Shown here piece by piece: positions 42,405 through 54,195 of a stretch of 64,000 nt of DNA. The position numbers and the translations under genes are program-made. Source of the stretch: Laburnicola sp. R22_1 (taxonomy: Eukaryota > Ascomycota > Dothideomycetes > Pleosporales > Didymosphaeriaceae); NCBI GenBank assembly GCA_014281115.1, contig JACONQ010000008.1, positions 620,001-684,000 on the forward strand, in the 5' to 3' direction. The notes under the pieces are model-generated. The model saw only the letters and a program-made list of their open reading frames with translations. It searched no databases and had not been told where the DNA came from. Every line of letters starts with the position of its first letter. The stretch's first letter is position 1.

Positions 42405-42779
42405 ATGTCGAACCTCCCCCTCTCACGAACAAGCACCTCCTCTCGCCTAAGCACGGTGCCCTCGCAGAAGCCACGCCAAATCTCCCACCTCCAAGCCCAA
42501 CTCGCGCAATTGACGGCCAATATGGCGGACCTGGAGAGCTTGATGCGGATGACGGCGCGACAGGCGCAGGACATGCGGAGCCTTGGAGGATACTCCGGTG
42601 CCTTGTAGGTTGCGGCGACGCTCTAGGGGCATGGGATCAATCGCCGAGGCTGATCGTTGTTTGTTAGGTTCATGTCGGCGAGCAAGGTACTTGGTGAAGA
42701 GACGGTCAAAGGCGGTGCTGGAGGTGCTGGAGGTGCTGCAGGTACCGGCGCAGAAGGCAGTCGCGAAGAGGACAAGTGA
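42405..42779 (+). CDS. HSK3: DASH complex subunit Hsk3
   Basis: Two exons (42405-42604 and 42668-42779; 63-nt intron), 103 residues. The DASH/Dam1 complex forms rings on microtubules and couples kinetochores to them. The family core is present: ISHLQAQLAQLTANMADLE, then MRMTARQAQDMRSLGGYSG, completed after the intron by ALFMSASKVLGEE. A glycine/alanine-rich tail (GGAGGAGGAAGTG) ends the protein. Without the splice the frame stops right after SGAL, before the conserved FMSASKVLGEE end, so the intron is needed. Divergent from the small membrane protein gene. Confidence 0.92.
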
Positions 42780-45371
42780 TGAGAATAGGGTTGTCTGGTC
42801 ATTGGTATACGTACACTGCGGACACACCACGAATATGCGAGGCCAGGTGCAAAAGAGTAGGAATAAATGCAGCGACGAGCAGAGAACGGGTCGTGCTCGC
42901 TCATGAGAAGGCAAAGGGCACTCCTGGCTCAAGATACGAGCGGAAAGTCACTGAAGAGGATTACAGTATTCATCTGTGCGTGACCATTGCTCATTCGACT
43001 ACCAGTGACGCTCTTGCCGTCGGCCAGTTCAGCTGTCCTCACACATGCCGAGTCTCAAATCCCCGTCCCTACGGAAAAGAGGAAGAGCGGATTTTCCAGC
43101 TCGTATCTCACCAAAGCAGTTGGCAAAAACAAAAGCAGCTAGACTGAGCATTACAGCTGCAGGACATACAGCTCAGCGTAGCCAGATAAGATTAATCCTC
43201 GTCCCGGGATAGGCTGCTCGAGGCAATGGCAGCGATATGATTGTCCGCCCTGATCCCAAGCGGGCACGTTGCACCAAGACGCACAGCCAATCTAGGGGTC
43301 CAAGAGTGACTTGGACGGACCCTCTTGGTATACCGTTGGCTGATAGTTGGGTTGAAAATGTCGTTATCTAGTATTATAATGTCGCAAAGATAAGGCGTAA
43401 TCGCCTCATGGTGCAACAAGACCGATCCGTAAGCCTTGCTCCCTCGGTATAAATCAGACCGTTTCGCCCGCTCGCTGTGTGATTTTCTAAGACGTTCCTC
43501 TGGATTTTCGATGACGGCTTCCGCTCACCCTTTCCGCTCCGCTCGTCGTAGCTGCATCCGCGCCAAGGCCTGACTCCCACCTGGCTAGATACTCTAGAAG
43601 AGAAGACGACCGTCCCTTTACCGTACTTGACTGTGCCGCCTGAGATTACAGAAATGACCTGAGGGTACATGGATGGCGGCCAGCCAAGCCTGCCACGTTC
43701 GCCATTGGCTCTGCCACATCACCAACAATCATCCCGACCGTATGCCAAACTGCCGATGTCCTCGAATCCCACGCGGCTGCGTTCACGTCGACTGAGCGAA
43801 GGATCCGAACTGCATGGCAGTTGTTCCATTAGGAATCGTCCACGAATGGGCAAACATGCAGCACGCGACCAGAGGTGCCGTTATCGTGGGGTTCGTGCCA
43901 GCTTGATAGGACGCTCAAATCAAATGTGCTGATGGGTGAGAATGTCTCTCGAGCTGGCACCCCACGAGCCAGGAAACCCCACCATCCCGCGGCAGCAAGC
44001 AGGGGTGGATCAACCGGCAGACCCCCGCAAGAGGCCGGAACAGTTTCGCCCTCTCGGTAGGCGTGTTGGAGGAGCCTCGTTTTGTATGCGGCTGCAGCGG
44101 TTGCAGGTCTAGACTCGCTATTCGGAGTCGTGCCTGTGTTCCTGCCATTTCCGCGGTGACGGGAAAAGCAGCACTTGCAACGAGTGTATTGCGGCGGCCT
44201 AGCGCTGGGTCGCGTCAGCAACACGGGGCGCAGGGATTCCCGCCCTCCCACTCGACACCCCCACGCGCCTCGCAGCCGGGCCTCTGTCCAGTGAGAGATG
44301 TTGTGATAGATGGCGTGGTTCGCACTACCAGGGCTCTTTTTTTTTGCGTCTGGTGGGACGAAGGACTGTAGGTATATACAAAGGCACTTTTTGTGCGTCT
44401 GATGCGAAAGAACAGTAGGCGTATAGTATATACCAAGGCACCATCAGCCGAAAGAAGACGTTCTGTGCTTGGTACCCAACGGCAGGGGCGCGGGCATGTG
44501 AAAGGCCCACGCGACACCGAACGCAAGCCGATGGCCCGAAGTCTCCCTCTAGAAGCTCCTGCATCTGGCTAACTTATTAAAAGCCGGCCATCGGTCCGCC
44601 TGAATGATGAACCGTCTGTTCGATCTGTACGGAGGCGTGGACCTTGCGCAGATCGGGACCTGTTCTTCCCTAGGTACACGTGAGAAAGGAGTAGAAACAC
44701 TAGACGGTTCTAACAAGGAACCGTCAGCCTCGGTGAGCCAGAGTGAGCAACTGGTTTGGCGGGCTGTGGGTAGTTCTGATAGACACCTGTGGTGATACGC
44801 TTCGCATCCTAGGTGTAGAGGCTGTAGGTGGTGAGGAGCCAGAAATACGGTAGCGGAGCATGTCGTCTTGGCTCTTCAGCGTACAAGATTACAAGGTAGT
44901 ACAGCACATGGTGGAGTGAAGCCCTTGGCCGCGAGTTGGAGCCGGCTTTTGGTGGGGGCGCCGGCGTATCAAGGTGCTTGCGGTGCAGGACTGCAGCCGT
45001 GCCAGCAGCCGGGCAGGCGAGATGACCTCGGGAGACGTGCCACCCCCCACGCGTCCCCTCACCACCCATCTCCCACGAGTCCACGGCCCAGGAAGGGCTC
45101 CAACAAGGGCTCCGTTCGCAGCGTCACTGCACACTGCACAGTGCACGCCGCCCGCGGCTCGCCAAGCGCCCAAGTACGGTAGCCCGCACTGCACCAGTGC
45201 GCCTTGTTCTGCTTCGCAAGCGGTTGCGAGCCGCAGCCCGTGCAAATTGCAAATTGTCTCTCGTCCTGCTCCTCGTCGCCGTGCCTCGACCAGCGACTGC
45301 TGAGTGCTTCCCCGTGCGTGCGCGCAAAAGCAAATAGGCGCATTTCCTGGGGTACGCATCACCACCACCGT
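42780..45371 (+). promoter_or_regulatory. long upstream region of areA with GATA-type sites
   Basis: 2.6 kb with no recognisable gene. AGATAAG, the strong AreA binding word, occurs at 43184-43190 and 43388-43394; further TGATAG/GGATAG words lie near 43206, 43904, 44304 and 44777. AreA orthologues are known to regulate their own gene and to have long leaders, so these sites are plausible but untested. Short frames here look random. Confidence 0.45.
44337..44442 (+). repeat. two-unit imperfect tandem repeat
   Basis: Two units of about 52 bp each contain a T run, GCGTCTG, an AGTAGG/TGTAGG word, TATATAC and AAGGCAC in the same order. Unit 1 is about 44337-44387 and unit 2 about 44388-44442. It is a local duplication in the areA upstream region, with no known role. 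Confidence 0.55.
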
Positions 45372-48149
45372 ATGTCTACATCGCCCCCAACCTGGCCTCC
45401 TCTGGACAGCACTTCGCTGCAGCACGCGCACCACGACGACAATCTGGAGGCCCCGCTGGACATTTCGCCGCGCGAGGCGGCTGCGCGCCAGGGCATGCTC
45501 GCCGACTCCATCTTCCCAGACCTCAAGAACGATGCCCACAGCCCCGCCATGGGCTCGCCAGAGGAGATGCAGCGCAACGACCCGCTGGGCACCCAGATCT
45601 GGAAGCTGTACAGCAAGGCGCGCACCCAGCTCCCCAATGCAGAGCGCATGGAGAACCTGACATGGCGGATGATGGCCATGAGCATGCGCCGTGCCGAGCG
45701 CGAGCGCAATAAAGGGTACGGATGCCGCCATACGCAACGCCCACGGGCGACACCGTCCTCTGAATCCTCCCCGCCCTGATGCTGACAATGCTCCTACTGC
45801 CTGCAGACTGCCCCAGCGCGCCCCCATCAACCCCCCGCCAATGGCTGCTCCCCCGCGGCCTGCGCTCAAGAGCGCTCCGAGCGGCATCGCCCAGTTGCGC
45901 CGCTCCGTTGACCAGCAGGCCCACGCACCACCGCCGCCGCATGGCGATGCCATGAACTTGGACGACTTTATACAGCCATCGTCGGTCGGCAGTCCGACCG
46001 GCCTGCCGGCCTCGCCGTCGAATGAGACGCGCACCTCGTCGACCGCTACCGCCCCGGCGATACCGATAAGAAAGGCTAATCAACAACACGACCCAGACCT
46101 CTCCCTCGCCCACGCATCTGCTCCCTCGGTGCCCCCCGCCCTCCACCGCGACCGAGAGAATGAGTTTGGCTACGTCCAGCGGCGCGTCCGCAAGACCTCC
46201 ATCGACGAGCGACGAGTAGGTGCCTTCCTTATCGGCCCCGCCCACTGCTAACATGCCCTTATCAGCCTCCCAAGCGGCGCGCAGAAGCCTCTCCCCAGGT
46301 GCCCCCCGTCACCAGCATCATGATCCCGAGCAATCCCGACGACGAAGCCGCCTTGCACCACTACTCGCTCGACCAGTCCATGCAACCGCCCACCTTCAAC
46401 ACCCCGCAGCCACAGGTGCCCTTTTCCATAGACACCTTCCAGATACCCGAGGACCCCATCATAAGCTCCGCCGGCCCCTTCCAGCAGCAGTTTGGCTTCT
46501 CGCCCGTGGGGTCACCGCTCATGTCCCAGAGCGCCTCGTATTCCAACCTCTTCAATCCCAACTCCATGGCCTCCTCTCTCAATTCAACCGACTACTATTC
46601 CCCGCCGAGCTCGGCCTTCCATTCTACTGTGTCGACGCCCCAGCCTCTGCCAGACGAGAGCCAGATGTACTTTGACCGCAGCGGCATGGACATGCGTAGC
46701 AATACCACCAACCATGGCTTCGGCCCCCACCGACCGTCCAACCTATCCACGTCGATGCAGCCCCAGTACATCTTCAACCCGAGCAGCATGGGAGACTCCA
46801 TGTTCAGCGCCGTCACGAGTGCTGCTGCTTCTGCCCCATTCTCGGCATCCTCCTTCGATCAGCCTGGCCACGTCGACCCATCGCAAGTCTTGCACAACAA
46901 CCTCCCCTTACGACAAGACCACATGCAGTATTCAAGACAAGATAACATGTTTACTTTTGGCGCAGATTCGGATGGCGAAGACGAGGAAGGTGGCGCATTT
47001 GCAGATCGGACAATGCCTACTCAGGCCGAGTACTCGTCACCAATGGATGAAGGCTCGGTCGACTTCAATGCGGGCTTCCAGTGGGAGACTGACTTATCCA
47101 ACCAGTTCAACCCTATACCAGCACGCTTTCCTGCAGGCCCGCCCCGGAAAACGGTCACAATTGGTCCGACGGAGATGATGCCCTCTCCGCAAGACCATTG
47201 GGGCCCGAGCAGTGGCTTGGGCCGCACGCATGGCTCCGCCGCCTCTGTCAGCGACATCCGCAATCGTGGAAACGACCCTCGACGACAGAAGATACCACGC
47301 ACAAGTTCGACACCCAATGCCCCCGCCATGGCCCACCAAGGAATGCTTGGACGCCCACAATCATCACCTAATACTCCGCCAGAGTCTGGCTTGAGCTCTG
47401 CAGCGCCGTCTCGTCCTCCTAGCCCAGGCGGCACCAAGCAGGGTGAAGGCAGTGCGCCGACCACCTGTACAAACTGCTTTACGCAGACCACGCCCCTCTG
47501 GCGTCGGAACCCTGAAGGCCACCCTCTCTGCAATGCTTGTGGCCTGTTTCTCAAATTACATGGAGTCGTACGCCCATTATCGCTCAAGACCGACGTTATC
47601 AAGAAGCGCAATCGAGGCAGCGGCACAGCGGCTCCTGTCGCCGGGTCTTCGTCGCGAGCGACCAAGAAGTCATCTCGGAAGAATTCGATCGCACAGACTC
47701 CCGTTTCAACTCCCACGTCAGCAAAAGGTGCAGATTCGGAATCGCCAACTTCTACTGGCTCCGCTGGGCTTGGAGCAAACGGCAGTAGTGCCAACAATAC
47801 CACAGGCGCCGCGCCCGCTACAAAACCTGGCGGTGTAGTTCCTATAGCGCCAGGGCCGCCTAAAGCGCAGCCCAGCAATACGACAAGCGCAACACAAGGC
47901 CGCGGGACCAACGTGCCACCTAAGCGAGCCCGAGGCCAGAGCAAGAACGACGTGCAAGAGTTGGAAATGGCAGATGCAGACGACACTAACGGAAAAGCTC
48001 CCCCTATCCCAAGAAGGAAAGAGTCTACGGTCGCTCCGAGCATGGTACCAACCCAGAATCTTGGCAGTCTCCCTATGGGTGCCATGGGACAAGGTCTTTC
48101 CTCTTCTTCCGGACCTCAGGAGTGGGAGTGGCTCACCATGTCTCTCTAA
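45372..48149 (+). CDS. areA: GATA-type nitrogen regulator AreA/NIT2
   Basis: Three exons (45372-45715, 45807-46215 and 46266-48149; introns 91 and 50 nt), 878 residues, close to the usual AreA size. This transcription factor activates genes for secondary nitrogen sources when ammonium and glutamine are short. The AreA-specific N-terminal domain is clear ([20 protein letters not shown], then [15 protein letters not shown]). One GATA zinc finger follows near residue 675: [34 protein letters not shown]. The extreme C-terminus EWEWLTMSL is the conserved Nmr-binding end. The middle is Ser/Pro/Gln-rich. All features of an active AreA are present. Confidence 0.97.
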
Positions 48150-49281
48150 CTACCCAAATCGCCCATGATCTTTCTCTCCTTGCAATCACTCGGTGAGAGC
48201 TGTTATTCGTTGTTTTGCACCCCACGCTCTGAGTGGGTCCCGGCGTTCTGATATTTATGCGTTCCTGGATGTGTTTGTTACTTGCTCGGAAACGACTACT
48301 CTCTTATCTTCATGACCTGTTTGCTCATTTTTGATACCTTTTTTTGCTGCGTATCCTTCTGAATGATGGCTTCTCTCTGCATCACTCACTGGCGTCTACT
48401 GGCTACCGTTACATGGTCGTCAGCTGGATGGAGGAGGCAGGCGCTCCATTAGGCTGTGCAACCGCTTAATCTGCGACGGCGATGCACGAGACATCCGAGG
48501 GGGACAACATTCCGGTTCTCTTTGATCTAGTGATGCCTTGGGTGGTTTCGTTTACAGTTTGCATGAGCACATGAGAGATGCCCTTGATTGCATGACGGGT
48601 GGATTTAGTGTGTACCGAGGTGCAGATTTGGGTTCGAGGTAATATTTTGAATGGCGACGAATAGGCGGTGGACTGGACGTTCCTGCGAAGCGCGCGTACA
48701 TAGAAGTTGTGGGTGGGAGTTTGATATCCTGGGATGAATTTGTGAGCGCTACGACCGACACATGAATTAATTATCTACGTCAATTTCCACCTTCTTGCTC
48801 TGCCCGGGCATGCTCATGATCTCGCTTGGAGAAGCTTGGAAGCCCCCACCCTTGGACCCTTGTGGTGGTGTTCGGCTATTTCCTGGAACGCTCGCTACGC
48901 TCTTACCTCGTACTAAGATAACATCAACGCACCTTCTATATGCTCTTGACAGCGTATAATTATAATCTATAGTAAACAAAGAGTCATACATCAACTGCGG
49001 ATCTTAGGAACGCACAACCCCCATAAGGTGGACTGCAACTGCACACGTGCGCGTGTTGATGTGATCCTGACAAAGAGGTGCATACGTAAGACGAGTTTCT
49101 TTCCGGCAGGGACGAACCTCAGCAGGGACTGAGCATCTTGGCTCTTTCCGACTGGCAAACTTGCTTTGGACCCTTTTACCTCGACAATACTTGAACACCG
49201 ATCCACCCCCACTTGTGTTCTTAGAACCTGCCCGCCTTTTACCATTTTGCACAGCACGACATCGCAAGGGAAGTAGACGCC
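48150..49281. other. intergenic, areA 3' region and DJ-1 promoter
   Basis: 1.1 kb. The first 250 bases are T/C-rich, as in a 3' UTR. No frame has a domain. Confidence 0.5.
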
Positions 49282-50101
49282 ATGCCGAAAGCATTGATTC
49301 TGGTGGCTGATGGATCCGAGGAGATTGAGTTTGTGACTCCTTACGATGGTCCGTGGATCCGACGTCCGATTAAAGATTGGAAAAGAGCCTTAACGAGCAG
49401 ATAGTCCTAACGCGCGCCGGTTTCGAAGTTGTGTCTGTAGGCGTTCAGCTCAAAGAGAACTACGCGCAGTGCGTCCCACGTCACACCTACCTCCTTATAC
49501 GCCATCCATCCTATCTCCCTATATTCTCCTGCTCCTGATATTTGCCTAACTATAACTACTAACAACAGCATGACGCGCAACATCTGCATCATCCCCGACT
49601 TCCCCACTCTCCTCAGCCTGCCCGCGGCCTCCGCCCACGAAACCTTCGACATCCTCATCCTCCCCGGCGGTGGGCCTGGCGCGAAAACCTTCTCCACCGA
49701 GGACGCAGTGCTGGATATGATTGCCGCGTTCCGGGCTGCGGGGAAGCACGTAGCGGCCATTTGCGCGGGGACGACGGCGCTGGTGGCGGCGCAGCAGAAG
49801 CACGGCGGCGAGAAGAAGAAGGTTACGAGTCATCCGAGTGTGAGGGGCGCGGTGGAGAGGGACGGCGGGTGGGCGTATAGCGAGGAGAGGGTTGTGGTGG
49901 ATGGGAAGGTTATTACGAGTAGAGGGTGAGTATTTTTTTTTTCGTGAGAGGTGGCGGGGTGAAATGTGTGCGTGATGGATGCTAATTGAGGGTAGGCCGG
50001 GGACGGCTATGTTGTTTGCGCTTACGATTGTGGAGGTGCTTTGTGGTGGGAAGAAGAGGGAGGAGGTTGCGGGGCCGATGGTGGTGGCTGAGACACTGTG
50101 A
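49282..50101 (+). CDS. DJ-1/PfpI family protein (possible glyoxalase III or deglycase)
   Basis: Four exons (49282-49348, 49405-49468, 49569-49925 and 49996-50101), 197 residues. The flavodoxin-like fold begins MPKALILVADGSEEIEF, with the Glu that supports the reactive Cys. The nucleophile elbow is AAICAGTTALVA, and FDILILPGGGPGAK is the preceding strand. DJ-1 proteins protect against oxidative and methylglyoxal stress; whether this one is an enzyme or a sensor cannot be told. Intron 1 has a weak donor (GTCCGT) with a TAG acceptor, chosen because it is the only pair that joins TPYD to VLTRAGFEVV in frame. Intron 2 has CTAAC plus CAG; intron 3 has GTGAGT. Confidence 0.9.
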
Positions 50102-50519
50102 GGTGGGAGAGTGTTGAGCGGAGGGTATGGGGGTGGATAGGCAGTCAGTTCATTGTAGGCGTGGGGATGAGACATGGGTGATGCGGGCGGTTTGTTTCGA
50201 GCATTTTTTTGCGGTGGGCTGAAAGGTCGGTTAGATTGAGCATCGTGGTGGGAGAAGATGGAATTCAGTTCTCGGGTACTTTTCATCCTCTATTAATTTG
50301 CGGATGGAGATTTGTGCTGTGGCAGAGCTGATGCGACCTTCTCTGTTGAATAGCTGGAATTGTTATATATATGTTTTATATGGCGCTGGAAGTCTGGATC
50401 GGCGGGAATGCGGGAACAGACAATTGGCTACAAGTTATCCACATGCATTCTGCTAATGTATCATCACGTCTATACCATAGTACCTAGGTACTCCATGGAC
50501 TAGAACCCAAATTTCACAA
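50102..50519. other. intergenic between convergent genes
   Basis: 418 bp with no coding signal beyond chance frames. Confidence 0.45.
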
Positions 50520-51853
50520 TCAGTAATAGCCATCATCCGAATCGTCGGAATCGAAGTCAAACCCTCCAAAATCATCCATGTCGCGCATCATACGCATCAT
50601 CTTCTTAAACGACTCGTCATCAATGCCGTCGTCATCCGGGTCTGTCAATTCATCATCGTCATCATCCATTTCGAAATCGTACAGTGGCCGACCGAGAGCA
50701 GAGTTCATTGCACTGCGCCGGCCCGCACGCTTGAGCGCCCGCGCGTTCTCTCTCCGCTTCTCGCGGGCTTCCGGTTCGCTCTCCGTTTCCCACTCCGAGC
50801 CATCGTCTTCATCGTCTTGCTTGGGAGTTTGCGGAGGGAGATGCGAGAGCGGAACGGCGTCGAAGTCTCTATACAGCAGCACAGGGTCGGTCCCGTATTT
50901 ATACACGATTTCCAACACGGGCCGGACTTTGGTCAGAAAGGCTAGAAACCGTTGGTTATCGCGATTGATGGGGATGCCGCGGAACTCGAGATAGCGCAGC
51001 TTGGTGCGGTAGACGCGGTCGAGCAGGTTGTTTAGGAAGTCGCCGTCGCGCAACGTCGCCTTGCTGCCTTTTTCTGCCGTGATGGTGACGGCTTCGATGT
51101 TGGGGCAGTTGAGGATGATCTCGGGGAAGGCGCGGTCGCCGAGGTGGTGCGTGGCTAGCAGTTTTACTACTTCGAGATTCGGCAGCGCCTCGCAGAGTTT
51201 CTTGACGCCTGCATCCGTGATCTCGAGTGGCTGGCTCGCGTCTCCTCCGGCGATGAAGGCCCGGACGCCAGATCGGAAGTCGAGGTCGGCCTTCACGATG
51301 GTGTCGACATCCGAGCTAGGTAACCCCCGGTAAGCATATCTTCCGTCTATCTCACAGGATACTCGACTCACTCTGTAAAGCCCACGCCCGGCCCAAATTG
51401 CAGCTGCACAACCCCCTTCTTAAGCTTCTCAGCCTCAAAGTCATTCCCCTTATCAACCCGCAACACCTCCTCCTCCGCAACCACCGGATGCCGATACTGC
51501 ACCGGCTTCCCTGCCCTCTTCCTCGCCCGCCGCTGATACACAGCCCAACTCGCATCCGCAGGTTTCTGCGCCCCGACACGCTGGTTCCACACCTTGAGCG
51601 TCTCCCCCGTCGTCTCTACAATCTCCATTTCGCGCGCTTTCCGCCGTGCGCCTTCTTTGGCTCGGGCCTCGCCGTGCTTGAGGTTCCTGGCGCGCCACGC
51701 GGCGTTGTTGCACTCGGGCTTGTGCGCAGCCCAGTGCTCCTTTTGGCACGTGCGGCTGCAGTAGTAGGCGATTTTGCAGCTGTTGCAGCGCGAGAGGTTG
51801 GGCTCGCCTTCGCCGGGCTCAATGGTGCAGTTGTCGCATTGGTACGTGTCCAT
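50520..51853 (-). CDS. MYND zinc-finger protein with acidic C-terminus (425 aa)
   Basis: Two exons (51372-51853 and 50520-51315; 56-nt intron, GTGAGT donor, CTAG acceptor). The N-terminus is a MYND finger: CDNC, CNSCKIAYYCSRTCQKEH, then H and C in HKPEC, giving the usual seven Cys and one His. A basic helical region follows (residues about 60-130). The second exon reads as a leucine-rich-repeat-like fold (ITDAGVKKLCEALPNLEVVKL, CPNIEAVTI, KLRYLEFRGIP). The last 90 residues are highly acidic (MDDDDDELTDPDDDG, then DFDSDDSDDG) with a Lys/Arg/Met patch. It is probably a protein-interaction factor; the exact family is unknown to me. Confidence 0.85.
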
Positions 51854-53021
51854 GGTGGCACTGGTAGGTGTGTGTGCTAGATGAGTTGTGTGTGCTTTTG
51901 ACAGATGGCTGAGGGAGGGAAGAGCGCGGGAGGTTGGATATGGGTGGAGAGCTGGTGGGCGGGGTTCGAGGGGTGGTTGAAACTTGAGGGGAACTGCGAA
52001 GATGAAATTATGCACTGCTTGGCGGGGCCAAATTCGAGTTGGAGGATTTTACGTGCAGTAGTTGATGTACAATATGAATGACTGAATTATTAAGATATTA
52101 TTGAGTTGTTGCTTTCCGTTGAACACTTGTGAACCTGCGAAGGGCCGCGAGCTTGGCCTGTTCACGTGACACTTTTAGCGCCAAACTTTGGTCCATTGGT
52201 CCAGTTCACGACACTGAATGTGTTATCTGAATCTGGATTTGCGCGTCTTTCTTGTACCTTTCGCCCTTTTTTGGAGCTTGTTTGGAAATTTTGCGATTTC
52301 ATGCGGCTTTGATAACGAGCGTATATGTTTTCAAATTTGGGGTTGACCTTGGGCTATTTTTCGTCGCGCTTCGGTCTATAGCATTCTCTGTCCCACTTAC
52401 TGTATAAATTGGAAATCCTTGTACCGACGCATTGGTTCAGGCAAGAATGCTATTTAAAGTCATAGTAATTATTATATTTACTTGCGGGAACTTCAAAGTC
52501 CTTCCCCCCACTAAAGGGTAATGTGAAGAAGACCTCGCACACAACAAAACGTCCGAGATAGTGGCACATACAGAGAGATGAGAACCCAGAACGGCACAAC
52601 AATTCCGGCTTACTAACAATTCGTAAGGACGAAGCATAGTCCAAGGTAGTCCAAGTCTTACAAGTCCATCTCCATTCACGCTGTTGCCTTTGGATAATTA
52701 CCTAGTTAAGCTTAACAGACAAGCTTCGTCAGGGGCGCTGTTTGCGCACCCTAGCCCACATGGTTTAGGAAGGCATCATCAATACGACCCGGTGCCTGCG
52801 CTGCCTGGGATATTTCCCATGACATTAATGGCAGACAAGTGCCCTTTCGCAGGCAGCAACATGGATTAATACGAAAGCCTCGACGCCGAGTCCACGGTAA
52901 CTTAATATCGGATCGTGGGGGATTCTCATCCCCGCTCGTTCATTTCGGCTTATTAGGCATTACAGCGCTTGCTGGGTATCGCACCACCGAAGAATTTAGC
53001 TCCCTTCGTGTACGGGGTGTA

Positions 53022-53175
53022 GGCACGTCGGGAGACGTCGGGAGTAACCCCTGTGTAGTTCTAGCCTTTGTGAGTATTAATCGCTGCTTTCTAATTAGCT
53101 AAAAACATTGATTTACCTTAAAGATTACCTATTACAACGGGAGTCAGCACTAGCTGGGGTTACTCCTGACGTGCC
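53022..53175. mobile_element. MITE-like element with about 20-bp terminal inverted repeats
   Basis: The left end GGCACGTCGGGA, a 10-bp tandem duplication (GACGTCGGGA) and GTAACCCC are mirrored at the right end by GGGGTTACTCCTGACGTGCC. The interior is AT-rich and holds no frame. Total 154 bp. A target duplication is not clear. It lies 190 bp upstream of the LysM gene. Confidence 0.65.
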
Positions 53176-53232
53176 AACAACCTGTACGCGTTGGAGAACG
53201 GGGGATCGCAATGTAATAAATTCGCGCAAAGG

Positions 53233-53239
53233 GTATAAA
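53233..53239 (+). promoter_or_regulatory. TATA box of the LysM gene
   Basis: TATAAAG, 127 bp upstream of the ATG at 53366 and 58 bp downstream of the MITE-like element. It is the only TATA-like word near this start. Confidence 0.45.
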
Positions 53240-53365
53240 GATGGGGGAGAAGAGCGCAGACATTGTTGAGCATCGATCGATCTTCATTCGTTCTGTTCCA
53301 TCGTCCACCGACCAGTCGATCCATTCATTCATTTCCGTCCAAAACTACGCAATAATACCGTAATA

Positions 53366-53985
53366 ATGGTGTCCTTTACTGTTGCTACAGGCATTGCTCT
53401 GCTTGCCTCTGTTGTCGCCGCCATTCCTACGAGGGAAGGCTTGGTCGCACGACAGGCTACGATGCCTGAGAAGTGCTCGGATTACTGCAGTGATGCCGTC
53501 GTCAACTGTGTCTGCATCAAGAGGCCCACCAACTGTAAATACGGCCTACCTATACTGCCTCTCATCCCAATCATCGACTAATCATGTACCCAGGCGTTGC
53601 AACCTACATGTCCAAAGCGGGCGAAACCTGCAGCTCCATCGTCTCTCAGTACAACAACTTCACAGCGCACGACCTGCTTGCGTGGAACCCCGAAATCGGC
53701 CAAGAGTGCGTCGGTCTCCTCGCCTTTGTCCCCGTCTGCATCGGCGTCCCTGGCTACACTTTCCCCGGCGCTGTCAAGGCGGGCGACATCTGGACGGCCG
53801 AGCAGATCCCTGTGCCCGTTCAGCCCGGCGTCGTGACAAACTGCAAAAAGTTTGAGTACACGGATGCGAGCGGCAGGCCCGGTTTAGAGGCTATGCTTAC
53901 CGAGCATGGTATCACGAGGGAGCAGTGGAATAGGTGGAACAATGGGTCCCTGTGGGCGCAATACTTTTCTTGCGTCGAGGCTTGA
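53366..53985 (+). CDS. secreted LysM-domain protein
   Basis: Two exons (53366-53534 and 53594-53985; 59-nt intron), 186 residues. A signal peptide (about 1-19), then a Cys-rich segment (CSDYCSDAVVNCVCIKRP) and a LysM domain: YMSKAGETCSSIVSQYNNFT, DLLAWNPEIGQECVGL, CIGVPG. A second, degenerate LysM-like unit follows (CKKFEYTDASGRPGLEAML, ITREQWNRWNN, then FSCV), less Cys-rich than normal. LysM proteins bind chitin or related glycans; secreted fungal ones can protect hyphae or hide chitin fragments from hosts. Its size and place beside repeats fit an effector-like gene, but that is an inference. Confidence 0.88.
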
Positions 53986-54195
53986 GCGGATCGGGGATGA
54001 GAAAATCTTACTCGGGTGAAGCGCATGGTGAGCGATGTGGGTAGATGGTACGGAGGATAGCGCAAGGCTGATAATGCTCACGTTCGCATCAATGAAAGCA
54101 GTGGACGAGAGTCACATTATCTTCCCAGCTGATTCGATTCATGCATTGACATCACTGTCCGCGTTGTATTGAGCCATTTCCGCGTCCTAAAAGTC

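Larger units (their letters stand above)
51854..53365. other. intergenic, AT-richer, with one small TIR element
   Basis: 1.5 kb marking the change from housekeeping genes to repeat-rich DNA. It contains the element at 53022-53175. Other frames are short and unsupported. Confidence 0.5.

Noticed and set aside
44889..46034. 381-codon open frame on the minus strand over the areA 5' exons
   Set aside because: It is the antisense of the areA N-terminal coding region, has no domain, and its composition follows from the GC-rich areA codons.
47021..48085. 354-codon minus-strand frame over areA exon 3
   Set aside because: Antisense shadow; the GATA finger is unambiguous on the other strand.
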